A stretch of DNA of 64,000 nucleotides from Morganella morganii_D (GCA_044772875.1 CP173058.1:2914001-2978000); one strand, 5' to 3'. Shown: positions 1 to 8,963, counted from the first letter of the stretch. The notes: generated from the sequence alone by a model not told the origin. Numbers and translations are program-made.

Positions 1-549
1 CATGGCAAACAGCGCCCCCACCAGCAGAGCCAGCACCGCATCTCCGCTCAGTGATGTGAAAATAGCCTGAACAGCGGAGGCCTGTGTAATCGGCTCTGCG
101 GAAGCAACAATCAGCTGAAGCGCCAGAATAATCAGCCCCAGCCCTATGCCGACCCGTCCGAGCTGCCCTGTCCGGCTCTTTTTCTGACTGAGAAATACAG
201 TAACCCCCGCCAGAATCAGCAGCGGTGAAAGCCAGGAGAGATCAAACGTCAGCACCCGCGCCATCAGTGCAGTCCCGACATCCGCCCCCAGCATAATCAC
301 CAGTGCGGGCGGCAGCGCTATCATGCCCTGGGCAACAAACGAGATCACCAGCAATGCGGTGGCATTACTGCTCTGCACCAGGGCAGTCACCCCCAGACCG
401 GCCAGAAACGCCCGTGATGTTTTCCGGATACTTTTTCCGAGCAGCCGCCGCAGATCGGCGCCGAAAACACGCATAATCCCTGTCCGGACAATGTGTGTCC
501 CCCAGACCAGCAGCGCAACCGATGAAAGAAGATGGAGTAATGTCAGCAT
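1..549 (-). CDS. yjbB: Na/Pi cotransporter family protein, 3' end outside window
   Basis: The reverse strand is open from an ATG at 549 to the window edge (183 codons, no stop), so this is the N-terminal part only. The translation begins MLTLLHLLSSVALLVWGTHI and contains the QSSNAT motif that recurs in PF02690 Na/phosphate cotransporters, with alternating hydrophobic segments. The family moves phosphate or related anions across the inner membrane, and E. coli YjbB exports phosphate. Its phoA neighbour on the same strand fits a phosphate theme, but a separate terminator lies between them. A 15-bp perfect palindrome sits about 55 bp upstream of the start. Confidence 0.85.
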   Translation of the reverse strand, partial: MLTLLHLLSSVALLVWGTHIVRTGIMRVFGADLRRLLGKSIRKTSRAFLAGLGVTALVQSSNATALLVISFVAQGMIALPPALVIMLGADVGTALMARVLTFDLSWLSPLLILAGVTVFLSQKKSRTGQLGRVGIGLGLIILALQLIVASAEPITQASAVQAIFTSLSGDAVLALLVGALFAM

Positions 550-604
550 AGTGTTTTCGTCAGCATTAATGTTCCCGTTAAAACGATCAGATCAACGGTA
601 TATC

Positions 605-619
605 ACACGATCATCGTGT
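605..619. promoter_or_regulatory. 15-bp perfect palindrome upstream of yjbB
   Basis: The plus strand reads ACACGAT-C-ATCGTGT, a perfect dyad about 55 bp upstream of the yjbB start codon. The position suits an operator, but I cannot name the regulator. Confidence 0.45.
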
Positions 620-780
620 CACAATGTGATAATAGTAATAAACACCGCCGCCATCAGAAGAAAAAAATCGCATAAAACACACAGTTTTACGGAATACAGG
701 ATGTTCATCCCGGAGCCGGGACATCTGACAAGTATACCTCACGGTAAATATATTTCAAAAATCATCATGTTACAAACAAT

Positions 781-812
781 AATAAAAAACCGCCGGCACA
801 GAGTACCGGCGG
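781..812 (-). terminator. Rho-independent terminator of phoA
   Basis: Read leftward, a CCGCCGG/CCGGCGG stem (790-796 with 806-812, 9-nt loop) is followed by TTTTTTATT. It lies 84 bp past the phoA stop. Confidence 0.85.
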
Positions 813-895
813 CAGCCACTGCTGGAATCAGCAAAATGATGCAATCAACATGAAGAAAAGTACTCAGGAACATTGTGAATATCAGGTACTGCGGA

Positions 896-2332
896 TTACT
901 TCAATTCCATCGCGTCCCGCATAGTGAAGAACAAATCTGTCTGATCCGTCAGACCTGCCACATTCGCCGCCCCCGGACCGTATGCTGCCACCCGCAGCTG
1001 GGCACCGGTATGCTCCTGCGAATCTGATTCCGAGTTACCGTAGTTAACTGCCATCACGCTGCCGTCTTTGGTCCGCAGTGACTGAGTCAGACCCGGTGAA
1101 ACCACATCTGCTTCAATAATCTGGCTGGAATGGGCATGGTCGGCGGTCACAATCACCAGCGTATCACCATATTTTTTCGCGTATTCCATACCGATCTGCA
1201 CGGCTTCATCCAGCGCAACAGTTTCGCCGATCTGACCGCAGGCGTTTGCCGCGTGATCCTGTTTATCGATAGAGGCGCTTTCCACCTGTAAGAAGAAACC
1301 GTTTTCATGATCTTTCAGCAGATCAATCGCTTTTTCAGTCATCTGAGCCAGTGTCGGGGCATTCGGATCCAGTTTTGAATTTGGTTTACACTCCACCACC
1401 GGCTTGTCGAGATTGCCGCGGTAAGAGGCTTTCGGGCCTTCCCATGCCACTTCCATATTACCGTCACTGAATAAGCCGAGTACCGGTTTATCCTGGTTTG
1501 CCGCTTTCACATCCGCCAGTGATTTGGCATCTTTTACGATCAGATAACCGCGTGCTGCTGCCTGCTCTTCCAGGGTTTTCCCGGTATACTCTCCGGCTTT
1601 GGCTGTCTGGCGGAAACTCTTCGCCCCGCCGCCGAGAGTGACATCCGCACGGGCATTCAGCAGCTGTTCACTGATAGAGCCCAATCCGCCGTTTTCCAGA
1701 GCATCCGCACTGCAACGCTCAGCGGTTTCTTCCGGGCCATAGCATTTACGCTGGCTGATATGCGAGATCAGTGCTGCCGGTGTGGCATCCTGAATTTCAG
1801 ATGTGGTGACATTTCCGGTCGCTTTACCGTTTTTCTTTGCCAGTTCGAGAATGGTGGTGTGCGGTTTGCCGGTAACATCAATGCCCAGCGCGCCGTTATA
1901 GGTTTTCACCCCGGAAGCCCAGGCGGTAGCCGAAGCAGCGGAGTCAGTAACATAATTCGGTTTCTGTGTTTTCTTGTCGAGCGCATACGTGGTGTACTGG
2001 CCGGTCAGCGGCAGAGCATCAATCCCTTTAAATACACCACCCGCACCTTCTGCGTAGTTACGCGCCACGGTAATTTCGGAGTCCCCCATACCGTCGCCGA
2101 TAAACAGAATCACATTTTTTGCTTTGGTCTGACCGATAGCCGCTTTCAGCGCCTCAGTCTGGTCGGATGACAGACGGCGCGCACCGCCGAATTCCGTGAT
2201 ATTGCCTTTGGCGGCACGATCCTGTGCCGGAATGGCATCTGCATTACCTGCTGCAACTGCCGGTAATGCAGAGCCTGTCAGCAGTGCCAGAACAGCAGCT
2301 GCAACCCGTGTTTTCATCGTCGCATGAAGCAT
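896..2332 (-). CDS. phoA: Alkaline phosphatase, periplasmic
   Basis: This 478-residue protein hydrolyses phosphomonoesters in the periplasm, and E. coli PhoA is about the same size. Visible marks are a signal peptide ending near SALPAVAA, the metal-site motif IGDGMGDSE, the nucleophile motif TDSAAS (serine near residue 131), SIDKQDHAAN, and the late metal ligands in TADHAHSSQ. An earlier in-frame ATG at 2350 exists. I chose the ATG at 2332 because AAGGA (2341-2345) lies 8 bp before it and the resulting leader is a normal signal peptide. A Pho box of three repeats spaced 11 bp sits upstream, so induction under phosphate starvation by PhoB is expected. Confidence 0.96.
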   Translation of the reverse strand: MLHATMKTRVAAAVLALLTGSALPAVAAGNADAIPAQDRAAKGNITEFGGARRLSSDQTEALKAAIGQTKAKNVILFIGDGMGDSEITVARNYAEGAGGVFKGIDALPLTGQYTTYALDKKTQKPNYVTDSAASATAWASGVKTYNGALGIDVTGKPHTTILELAKKNGKATGNVTTSEIQDATPAALISHISQRKCYGPEETAERCSADALENGGLGSISEQLLNARADVTLGGGAKSFRQTAKAGEYTGKTLEEQAAARGYLIVKDAKSLADVKAANQDKPVLGLFSDGNMEVAWEGPKASYRGNLDKPVVECKPNSKLDPNAPTLAQMTEKAIDLLKDHENGFFLQVESASIDKQDHAANACGQIGETVALDEAVQIGMEYAKKYGDTLVIVTADHAHSSQIIEADVVSPGLTQSLRTKDGSVMAVNYGNSESDSQEHTGAQLRVAAYGPGAANVAGLTDQTDLFFTMRDAMELK

Positions 2333-2397
2333 GAGCAGAATCCTTGTCATTAATAAAGTTGTCAGTTATCAACGCAGGACAGCCTAATCCGCTTTTA

Positions 2398-2424
2398 TGA
2401 CATCAGCGTGACACTATTGTGACC
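2398..2424 (-). promoter_or_regulatory. Pho box upstream of phoA (three 11-bp-spaced repeats)
   Basis: On the plus strand TGACA/TGACA/TGACC begin at 2398, 2409 and 2420, exactly 11 bp apart. On the coding strand this is tandem TGTCA-type half-sites with A/T-rich spacers, the known PhoB pattern. The outermost repeat overlaps the stop codon region of the neighbouring esterase gene. Confidence 0.75.
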
Positions 2425-3997
2425 TCTTTGTGTCAGTCAGGTGCATCAGCCCGGAATGCAGCGTTTCACACCATGAAACATAGTCATGCCCGCTCGGGCG
2501 CTCCTCACGGGTAACGTCATAACCTTTCTCCCGTAAAACCTGATACAACGCCCGGTTGTTATACAAAATCCCGCCGGCACCGGCCCGGGTTTCAAAAACA
2601 CCAGCCTCAAGGAAAAACCGCAACGGAAGTTTGTGAGTACCCGCAAACTCACGAACCAGCCATTCCGGAGGCTCCCCCTCCGGTGACCACCAGTAAGAGC
2701 CGGACATACTCAGCACATTACCGAAACGATGAGGTAATTTCATGGCATTCCAGGAAGATGCAAGGCCGCCGTAGCTGCTGCCGGAGACAATTGTCCGGGC
2801 CGCCGGAATATCTATACCCTGCTGAGCAAGCCACGGCATCAGTTCCTGATCCAGAAACTGCGGAAACGCCTCATTCGGCGGCAGCTCTTTGCCGCGCTGC
2901 TCACTGCTGATACTGTCCACCATCACCACATACAACGGCGGAATATCGCCACGATTTATCCACTGGCCGGTGAATTCAGCGATATGATAATTTTTGCGAT
3001 ATGTCTGCCCGTCAAACAGCACCAGCAGCCAGGGCTCCGCGCCCGGCGCCGGCGGGGTATACACCGCAATTTCCCGCTGATTATTCAGGATATGACTGTT
3101 CAGCTGATGCAGTGTTACCGTACCGGAAACCGGTTGTTGTCCGGCCGTCCGGAAATCACATATTCTGTTGTTATCTAACGCAATAATGGCATGGCGGTTA
3201 AACTCATCCGCCCCGCTGGCTCCCGCACTCAGCGGATTACGCGGGTCAGTCTGTGCGGTACTCAGAAGCGCTTTACGGCGGGCACCGTCAACGGCGCTGT
3301 CAATCTGCGGAATATCCGGGGCAATTTTATACTGACTGAGTGTTCCGGCAGGGACAATATAAGAGCGATACCAAATATCGGTATCATTCAGTCTGGCCAT
3401 CGGGTCATGCTGCCCGGAAGGCGCGCCAAGTATGTAAGCATTCACCTTTGCACCACGCCAGAGAAAGGTGATACGCTTATGGTGCTCATCATACTCCTCA
3501 ACCAGCGGGGTTTCTGTCACGGCCTGCCAGAATGCGGAGGTATCACGCCCTTTAACCAGGGTTATCAGCTGCTGCAAACGCACGCTGTCCACCGGCAGGG
3601 AGATATTTTCAGCCACCGGCTGATACGGATAGTTTGTAAGTGCTAACTTCCATTCAGAACCCGGTACACCCTGTGAGGTCAGCGTCCAGGTGTCATCAAA
3701 CGGTAATGTGAATGTCACAGATTGCATTTCGGTGACAGGATTATCTGTAAGCAGCGTCCGGCGGGGAGTCATCTGACTGTCATAAAGTGACAAATCACGG
3801 ATATTCTCACTTTCCGCAATCACAACCTGTTTTTCAGACAGCGGCAACTGCACACAGGCCTGCCCGTTGTGATCAAAAGTGCCGGTGATAGTCATTGTCT
3901 GCTTCTCATCCGGAGCAGAGAGCGACTGGCAGGAGGAGGAAGAGGCCTGCGCGGAAAATGCCGAGAATGCCGCGCAGCAGAGTAGAGTTTTTTTCAC
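2414..3997 (-). CDS. Secreted enterochelin-esterase (Fes)-like siderophore hydrolase
   Basis: The 527-residue product resembles Fes over most of its length. A central region (about 130-270) matches the Fes N-terminal domain, including DTDIWYRSY and DPRNPLS. The alpha/beta-hydrolase half carries LFDGQTY, the nucleophile elbow GSSYGG, SGSYWW and a late histidine in GHDYVSW. Unlike cytoplasmic E. coli Fes, it starts with a clear signal peptide (MKKTLLCCAAFSAFSAQAS) plus about 100 extra beta-rich residues. Periplasmic hydrolysis of catecholate ferri-siderophores is therefore inferred. The start is GTG at 3997 with AAGGA 8 bp upstream. A near-consensus Fur box precedes it, so iron repression is likely. 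Confidence 0.85.
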   Translation of the reverse strand: MKKTLLCCAAFSAFSAQASSSSCQSLSAPDEKQTMTITGTFDHNGQACVQLPLSEKQVVIAESENIRDLSLYDSQMTPRRTLLTDNPVTEMQSVTFTLPFDDTWTLTSQGVPGSEWKLALTNYPYQPVAENISLPVDSVRLQQLITLVKGRDTSAFWQAVTETPLVEEYDEHHKRITFLWRGAKVNAYILGAPSGQHDPMARLNDTDIWYRSYIVPAGTLSQYKIAPDIPQIDSAVDGARRKALLSTAQTDPRNPLSAGASGADEFNRHAIIALDNNRICDFRTAGQQPVSGTVTLHQLNSHILNNQREIAVYTPPAPGAEPWLLVLFDGQTYRKNYHIAEFTGQWINRGDIPPLYVVMVDSISSEQRGKELPPNEAFPQFLDQELMPWLAQQGIDIPAARTIVSGSSYGGLASSWNAMKLPHRFGNVLSMSGSYWWSPEGEPPEWLVREFAGTHKLPLRFFLEAGVFETRAGAGGILYNNRALYQVLREKGYDVTREERPSGHDYVSWCETLHSGLMHLTDTKRSQ

Positions 3998-4020
3998 GTC
4001 GCTGATCCTTTAAAAACAGT

Positions 4021-4039
4021 AATAATTATCATTATTATT
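4021..4039 (-). promoter_or_regulatory. Fur box upstream of the siderophore esterase
   Basis: The plus strand reads AATAATTATCATTATTATT, close to the Fur consensus GATAATGATAATCATTATC. It lies 24 bp before the GTG start, where it would cover the promoter. Confidence 0.75.
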
Positions 4040-4076
4040 TAACAGCTTCGTATTTTTATGTCACCGGCCGGAAAAG

Positions 4077-4703
4077 TCAAACCGCTAAATCAGACAACTG
4101 ACTTTCTTCCGGTTCCCCGGCAACCCATACTGATGTGCATACCTTTTCCAGCAGTGCCTTATTATGACTGAACACGACCAACCCGAGCGGTCGTTTTTCC
4201 GATTCTTCAATCAGCACCTGCCAGATCTGCGCCTGAATATGCGCATCCAGCTGCGCGGTCACCTCATCGGCAATCAGGAAGCGGGTGCGCGGATCTAACG
4301 CCCGCAGCAGTGCAATTCTCGCCAGCTCGCCGCCGGACAGTTCATCCGGACGCCGTTCCAGCCAGTGAGGCTCAACGCTGAGCCTCTCCAGCCATTCCGC
4401 ATCCGGTTTCCAGGCATCATATAACCCGGCACCGGTTGTACGGTACGGGTTAAAGCATTTTTCCGGATGCTGAGGCACCAGTTGTACCGGACAATAGCCG
4501 GTTTTCGGCACGGGCTTGCCATCCAGCAGCAGCTCCCCGGAATGCGGCTGTTGCCACTGTGCCAGAATCCGTCCCAGTGTTGTTTTACCAAACCCGCTGG
4601 GTGCGGAAATCCCCAGACGCTCACCGGCATTCAGCCGGAAAGAAAAGCCATCCCACAATGTTTTTCCGCCCTGGATAACCTGTAAATCGCGGATTTCAAA
4701 CAT
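4077..4703 (-). CDS. Orphan ABC transporter ATP-binding protein (peptide/nickel type)
   Basis: A 208-residue nucleotide-binding subunit with Walker A (PSGFGKTT), a Q-loop (VPQHPEKCFNP), the signature LSGGE, Walker B (FLIADE) and a switch histidine (FSHNKA). Its layout resembles the DppF/NikE/CntF ATPases. The upstream-extended frame overlaps the LysR stop; I chose the ATG at 4703 because an AGAGGAG ribosome site lies 6 bp upstream. No permease, second ATPase or binding-protein gene is next to it, so it is either a relic or serves a transporter encoded elsewhere. The substrate is unknown, though the neighbouring Fur-box gene makes metal or siderophore uptake a reasonable guess. Confidence 0.8.
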   Translation of the reverse strand: MFEIRDLQVIQGGKTLWDGFSFRLNAGERLGISAPSGFGKTTLGRILAQWQQPHSGELLLDGKPVPKTGYCPVQLVPQHPEKCFNPYRTTGAGLYDAWKPDAEWLERLSVEPHWLERRPDELSGGELARIALLRALDPRTRFLIADEVTAQLDAHIQAQIWQVLIEESEKRPLGLVVFSHNKALLEKVCTSVWVAGEPEESQLSDLAV

Positions 4704-4743
4704 ACGCGCTCCTCTCTGCTGATTAATCCCGTTATCATAACAA

Positions 4744-5640
4744 CTAATTTCCCGCAGACACACGGCTTTCCGTCAGCAGCCCGATGCACTCCTGTGCACC
4801 GCGTTTAAGCACATCCCCTTTCCGGCTGACGATATGCACCGGCAGCACCAGACCGTTGCGGGTATTACGGAATGACAGCACTTTCAGTGTACCGTCAGTG
4901 ACTTCCGCGCGGATCATAGATTCCGGCAGATTACCCCAGCCGATACCCGCCTTAACCAATCCCAGCGCCATGGCAAAATTATCTGTCTGCCAGGTTTTTG
5001 TCGACATTTGTGAACGCACATCACTGAGAGAATGATGAAGACTGGCGATAACGATTTGTTTAGCCTGCACCAGATCCTCAATATAAACAGATTGTTGCTG
5101 TGAAAGAGAAGGGTGTGCGGCTGAAATGGTGGCCACCAGGGATTCATGGCCGATACAGTGAAACTGCTCACGCGGATCAACATACAGCCCGCCGAAGACC
5201 AGCGCCAGTTGGATCCGTCCCTGATGCAGCAACGGCAGAATGTCATCCTGTGATCCGGATAAAATTTCTGTTTTCAGCAGCGGATAGCGCTGATTCAGTA
5301 TCTGCAGTGCAGAAAACAGGCAATGCGGATTCACACTGGTTGCAACACCAACCGCCAGTGTACTCTCCACATCCTGCGTCAGCTCGCGGGTAAAAACATT
5401 CAGCTGATGAATTTTACCGGTTATTTCTCTGGCATACGGAGCCAGCGCCAGAGCTCTTTCTGTCGGCACAGGCGCCCTGCCAGATCGCTCAAACAGCGCA
5501 AATCCCAGTTCAGCCTCCAGATTACTGACTGCCATACTGACCGCTGATGGTACGCGGTGCAATGCTCTTGCTGCGGCCGAAAATGAACCTTTCTCCAGCA
5601 CTGTCAGAAAAAGCTGCAAATTATCACTGTTAAATGGCAT
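4744..5640 (-). CDS. LysR-family regulator, probable AceR-type activator of the divergent efflux gene
   Basis: A 298-residue LysR protein: a winged helix-turn-helix in residues 1-65 (NLQLFLTVLEKGSFSAAARAL, then SAVSMAVSNLEAELG), followed by a periplasmic-binding-protein-like effector domain. It is divergent from the PACE efflux gene across a 107-bp gap. In Acinetobacter the same arrangement is AceR controlling aceI, so control of the neighbour is likely; the inducer is unknown. The ABC gene lies 40 bp downstream on the same strand and may be co-transcribed. Confidence 0.85.
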   Translation of the reverse strand: MPFNSDNLQLFLTVLEKGSFSAAARALHRVPSAVSMAVSNLEAELGFALFERSGRAPVPTERALALAPYAREITGKIHQLNVFTRELTQDVESTLAVGVATSVNPHCLFSALQILNQRYPLLKTEILSGSQDDILPLLHQGRIQLALVFGGLYVDPREQFHCIGHESLVATISAAHPSLSQQQSVYIEDLVQAKQIVIASLHHSLSDVRSQMSTKTWQTDNFAMALGLVKAGIGWGNLPESMIRAEVTDGTLKVLSFRNTRNGLVLPVHIVSRKGDVLKRGAQECIGLLTESRVSAGN

Positions 5641-5747
5641 ATAGCCTCCGGCCTGTCAGAAAATCTGATAGTAGCTGACTTTTATTATCATCTCTATTGA
5701 TTTACTTTCCCTGCATTCTTTACAGCAAACAGTAGCAGGATATAAAT

Positions 5748-6191
5748 ATGCAGGGTTTAAAACGAAAACTGGTCTTTATCACCGCCTATGAAGTTATCGG
5801 TTGGGTCATTTCATCCTTAGGGCTGGCGTTGCTTTCCGGCAATTCTGCCGGTGTAACCGGGCCTCTGGCACTGGTGATCACCACAATCGCTGTCAGCTGG
5901 AATTTTATCTTTAATACGCTGTTCGAGTTCTGGGAGTCCCGGCAAATCTCCCGCATCCGGACATTCCGCCGCAGACTGGTGCATGCCGTTCTGTTTCAGC
6001 TGACACTGGTGGTCTTCCTTATTCCGCTGATTGCATGGTGGTTATCAGTCAGTTTATTACAGGCTTTCCTGCTGGATTTTGCCCTGATTATTTTTATCCC
6101 GATCTACACTTTTTTCTTTAACTGGGCATTTGACAGACTCTTTGGTGTTCCGGCCTCCGCATTACCCCTGAAAGAGACTGCCACACATTAA
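5748..6191 (+). CDS. PACE-family multidrug efflux protein (AceI-like)
   Basis: The 147-residue protein has four predicted membrane helices and the doubled BTP-domain pattern of the PACE family. It shows KRKLVFITAYEVIGW at the start, WNFIFNTLFEFWE at the end of helix 2, FRRRLVHAVLFQ, and PIYTFFFNWAFDRLFG at the end. Glu15 lies in TAYE, the position known to be essential for chlorhexidine/H+ exchange in AceI. It sits in the inner membrane and exports cationic biocides or short polyamines. It is divergent from a LysR gene and ends at a bidirectional terminator. Confidence 0.9.
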   Translation: MQGLKRKLVFITAYEVIGWVISSLGLALLSGNSAGVTGPLALVITTIAVSWNFIFNTLFEFWESRQISRIRTFRRRLVHAVLFQLTLVVFLIPLIAWWLSVSLLQAFLLDFALIIFIPIYTFFFNWAFDRLFGVPASALPLKETATH

Positions 6192-6202
6192 TAACGATAT
6201 TA

Positions 6203-6236
6203 AAAAAGCCATACCGGAGAAACGGTATGGCTTTTT
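6203..6236. terminator. Bidirectional terminator between PACE gene and autotransporter
   Basis: An AAAAAGCCATACCG / CGGTATGGCTTTTT stem (6203-6216 with 6223-6236) has a 6-nt loop and T-runs on both strands. It serves two converging genes. Confidence 0.9.
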
Positions 6237-6254
6237 GCCTGATGAAAACAGACA

Positions 6255-8396
6255 TTAAAAACTGACTTTTAATCCGATATAAGCACTGAGTGGTGATTCA
6301 TTTTTGTCACCATGACGATAACCCAGACTGCCGGTTATCCGGGTATCCGGTGTTAACGCAATGGTTGCACCCATCTGATATTTGCCGGTGGTGGTTTCAT
6401 TTTTTGCAGAAAAATCTTTTTTATTCAGCGTTACTTTATTGTTTTTCACAAATTCATGTGAAACACCAATATTCACAAAAGGGCTTATTTTAATATCATC
6501 AATTTGTGTATCCATACTGAGACGCGAACCAATTTCACCGTTCATACTGTCACTGTTATGCGCATGAATATTCATTCCGTTAGATAACTGATATTTTGCC
6601 TCACTGAAACGACTGTAATCTATCCGGCCATAAGGCGTTAAACTGATTTCCGGTGTGATATGCAATTTTTTTCCGGCTTCTGCGCTGATCGTCAGTGCAT
6701 TTTGCTTAAATGAGCCATTAACTGCCCCGCCACCACTGCTTTGAGTATTAACGTGATTTTTAAAATGTGAACCTTTCAGCATACCGGCAGTATACCAGTC
6801 CTGATATTGCCAGTGGGCATATCCGCCGATAGCGAAACTGTCAGTATTTCCCTGTCCCGGCGTATAATCAAAGGTAGATTTGGTTTTTCCAGCACTGGTA
6901 AATAAGCCGAATGCAATATCACCATAACGTGCTTTATTTACTTTATCGTAACCAATTTCCAGAATATTCAGGCTGTTTTTGAATGCACGACTTTTACTGT
7001 CACTGAACTTTGTATTGTCATAGCGGTAATTTGCCCAGGCGCCATATTTTTTGTCTGACAAGTCATCAGTGATATGACGTCGTGACGGGCCGGACATATT
7101 CTCACTGCGCAGTATCTGACGATTAACAGACGCCATTGATAACCCGGCCAGTGCACTGTTAGACAGCACATCCCGGAGCTCAGGTGTGCTGATATCATCA
7201 GTAACATCTTTTCCGGTTTCCGTATCAATTTCCTGAACATACGCGTCATTTTTATTAATATCAGGTTCACCCTGAATTTCTCCGCCAGGATCAATATCCG
7301 GATACGGAATATGATCAGCTTTAGTCGCTAAATACCATGTTGATTTCCCGTTACTCTTTATCCCTTTAATCAGACGGTACTTATAAATTCCCAAATCAAC
7401 CACACCACTATTCCCGGCTAGTTTAAATTCAGCATCTCCTTTATTAATTTCAATCAGCTCTACTGTTTCATCAGAATCAATAATATCTTTTCCGGTATCA
7501 TAAACATTAACCTTAAAATCCCCGGTTGCATTATTAGTTACCACTAATTTATCACTAACATCATCCGCTATCTGAGAGTGAAATGAAAATGTTCCCTGCC
7601 CGCTGAGATCTTTTACGACTAATTCATTAAATATTGCATTCTTACCATCTATTTTCGGTTTCAGGCTGACGAAACCATGATCTAAATGAAGTTTATCTAT
7701 ATTTGTAACCTGAAAATAGCTAACCGGATTAACATTAATATCCCGCCCTTCCCATTCGAAACCAAAAAGTGCGTTTGTTCTCTCAGTCGAGATATCCTGA
7801 ATAAAAAGACTCCCTGCAAGATCCATACTCTCTATTGTGGTCTTTTTTCCGGTGTTATGGGAATCATCATTATCCACGACAACAAATGCTTTGCGTTCAA
7901 CATTCAGCGCACTGCGACTTTCACTGCCGATATGAAAACGGAGAACCCCCAAATCTTTGACAGATGTATTACTGACAATACCCCCTTCATGAACATTAAC
8001 AATACCTTTACCGATAATTTGTGTATCCGTTGCCTTTCCGCCACTATATACATCAACCTGACCATCACGGACTCCCGGAAGATATAAATCAGACCGGCTT
8101 TCATTATTCAGTTCAAAAGCTGTTCTCGGCGCACCAACTTTTGCCTTATCCAGTATACCGCCATCATTCACATCAACAGTACCGTGATCAAAAATCCAGC
8201 TGTTGACCGACTTTCCACCCTGATTAATATTCTGATGACCATTATCACCCGAACCCGGCTTAATACCGACCTGATTATCAGTCACTGCCCGATTAGTGAC
8301 ATCCTTTTCATATTGATAAGTTATCGCCGCTGAAGCTGTCACTGAGTTCACTAAAAGTACACTGCAGATTGCGTTTGCCAGGACTGTCTTTCGCAT
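6255..8396 (-). CDS. Type V autotransporter, AIDA-like passenger
   Basis: A 713-residue surface or secreted protein. The signal peptide is MRKTVLANAICSVLLVNSV followed by TASAA. A passenger with imperfect repeats of the AIDA type follows (GTVDVNDGG, GQVDVYSGG, GIVNVHEGG, each about 20-50 residues apart). The C-terminal 270-280 residues form a beta-barrel (KKYGAWANYRYDN at its start) and end YIGLKVSF with the terminal Phe needed for BAM recognition. A linker near DPGGEIQGEPDIN precedes the barrel. A longer frame begins at 8555, but ATG 8396 gives the proper leader. The ligand is unknown; adhesion or aggregation is the usual role. AT-richer than its neighbours. Confidence 0.88.
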   Translation of the reverse strand: MRKTVLANAICSVLLVNSVTASAAITYQYEKDVTNRAVTDNQVGIKPGSGDNGHQNINQGGKSVNSWIFDHGTVDVNDGGILDKAKVGAPRTAFELNNESRSDLYLPGVRDGQVDVYSGGKATDTQIIGKGIVNVHEGGIVSNTSVKDLGVLRFHIGSESRSALNVERKAFVVVDNDDSHNTGKKTTIESMDLAGSLFIQDISTERTNALFGFEWEGRDINVNPVSYFQVTNIDKLHLDHGFVSLKPKIDGKNAIFNELVVKDLSGQGTFSFHSQIADDVSDKLVVTNNATGDFKVNVYDTGKDIIDSDETVELIEINKGDAEFKLAGNSGVVDLGIYKYRLIKGIKSNGKSTWYLATKADHIPYPDIDPGGEIQGEPDINKNDAYVQEIDTETGKDVTDDISTPELRDVLSNSALAGLSMASVNRQILRSENMSGPSRRHITDDLSDKKYGAWANYRYDNTKFSDSKSRAFKNSLNILEIGYDKVNKARYGDIAFGLFTSAGKTKSTFDYTPGQGNTDSFAIGGYAHWQYQDWYTAGMLKGSHFKNHVNTQSSGGGAVNGSFKQNALTISAEAGKKLHITPEISLTPYGRIDYSRFSEAKYQLSNGMNIHAHNSDSMNGEIGSRLSMDTQIDDIKISPFVNIGVSHEFVKNNKVTLNKKDFSAKNETTTGKYQMGATIALTPDTRITGSLGYRHGDKNESPLSAYIGLKVSF

Positions 8397-8963
8397 TATC
8401 TTTTGATTTCCTTTTCTGTATGTTATATCTTTCTGATAAACAGAAATTAAAACAAAAATACACCGGTAAACACCATCAACATAAAAGGAATTATTAGCAG
8501 TCTGATAAATTAAAAAATAAAAATATCCGGCAATAATAAACAGCCGGAAGAACATTATAAAAATGATGTCATTATGAAGAAAATCACACTGTTATTTATA
8601 TCATTATTCAGCTTTCCGCTCATCGCTGCACCACTGACACCTTCAGATATCGGTATATTGCAAAAAAATTCTGATCAGGCAGCAAAAAAAATTGTTGTTT
8701 CGATGAGTCAGACAGAAAAGATCGGTCAGCTGATAATGCTTGATTTTCGTTATTGGGATATGTTCCGGAGCCCTGTTTCCATTCCTGTTATTAATATAAA
8801 TAACGATATTAGAAATATTATCTATCATTACAGATTAGGCAGCGTTGTATTATTCCATATCAACCTGATTGACACATCACAAACAGTAAAATTAATCAAT
8901 GATATTCAATCTGCACGCTACCGTCTTCCGTTATTTATCAGTACTGACCAGGAAGGTGGCTAT

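Larger units (their letters stand above)
550..895. other. Intergenic region between phoA and yjbB
   Basis: About 350 bp with no convincing gene; the open frame on the plus strand is low-complexity and has no family resemblance. It holds the yjbB upstream region with a palindrome (605-619) and the phoA terminator (781-812). Confidence 0.7.

Noticed and set aside
323..853. 176-codon plus-strand frame opposite yjbB and the intergenic region
   Set aside because: Low-complexity translation, no motif, and antisense to a clear membrane-protein gene.
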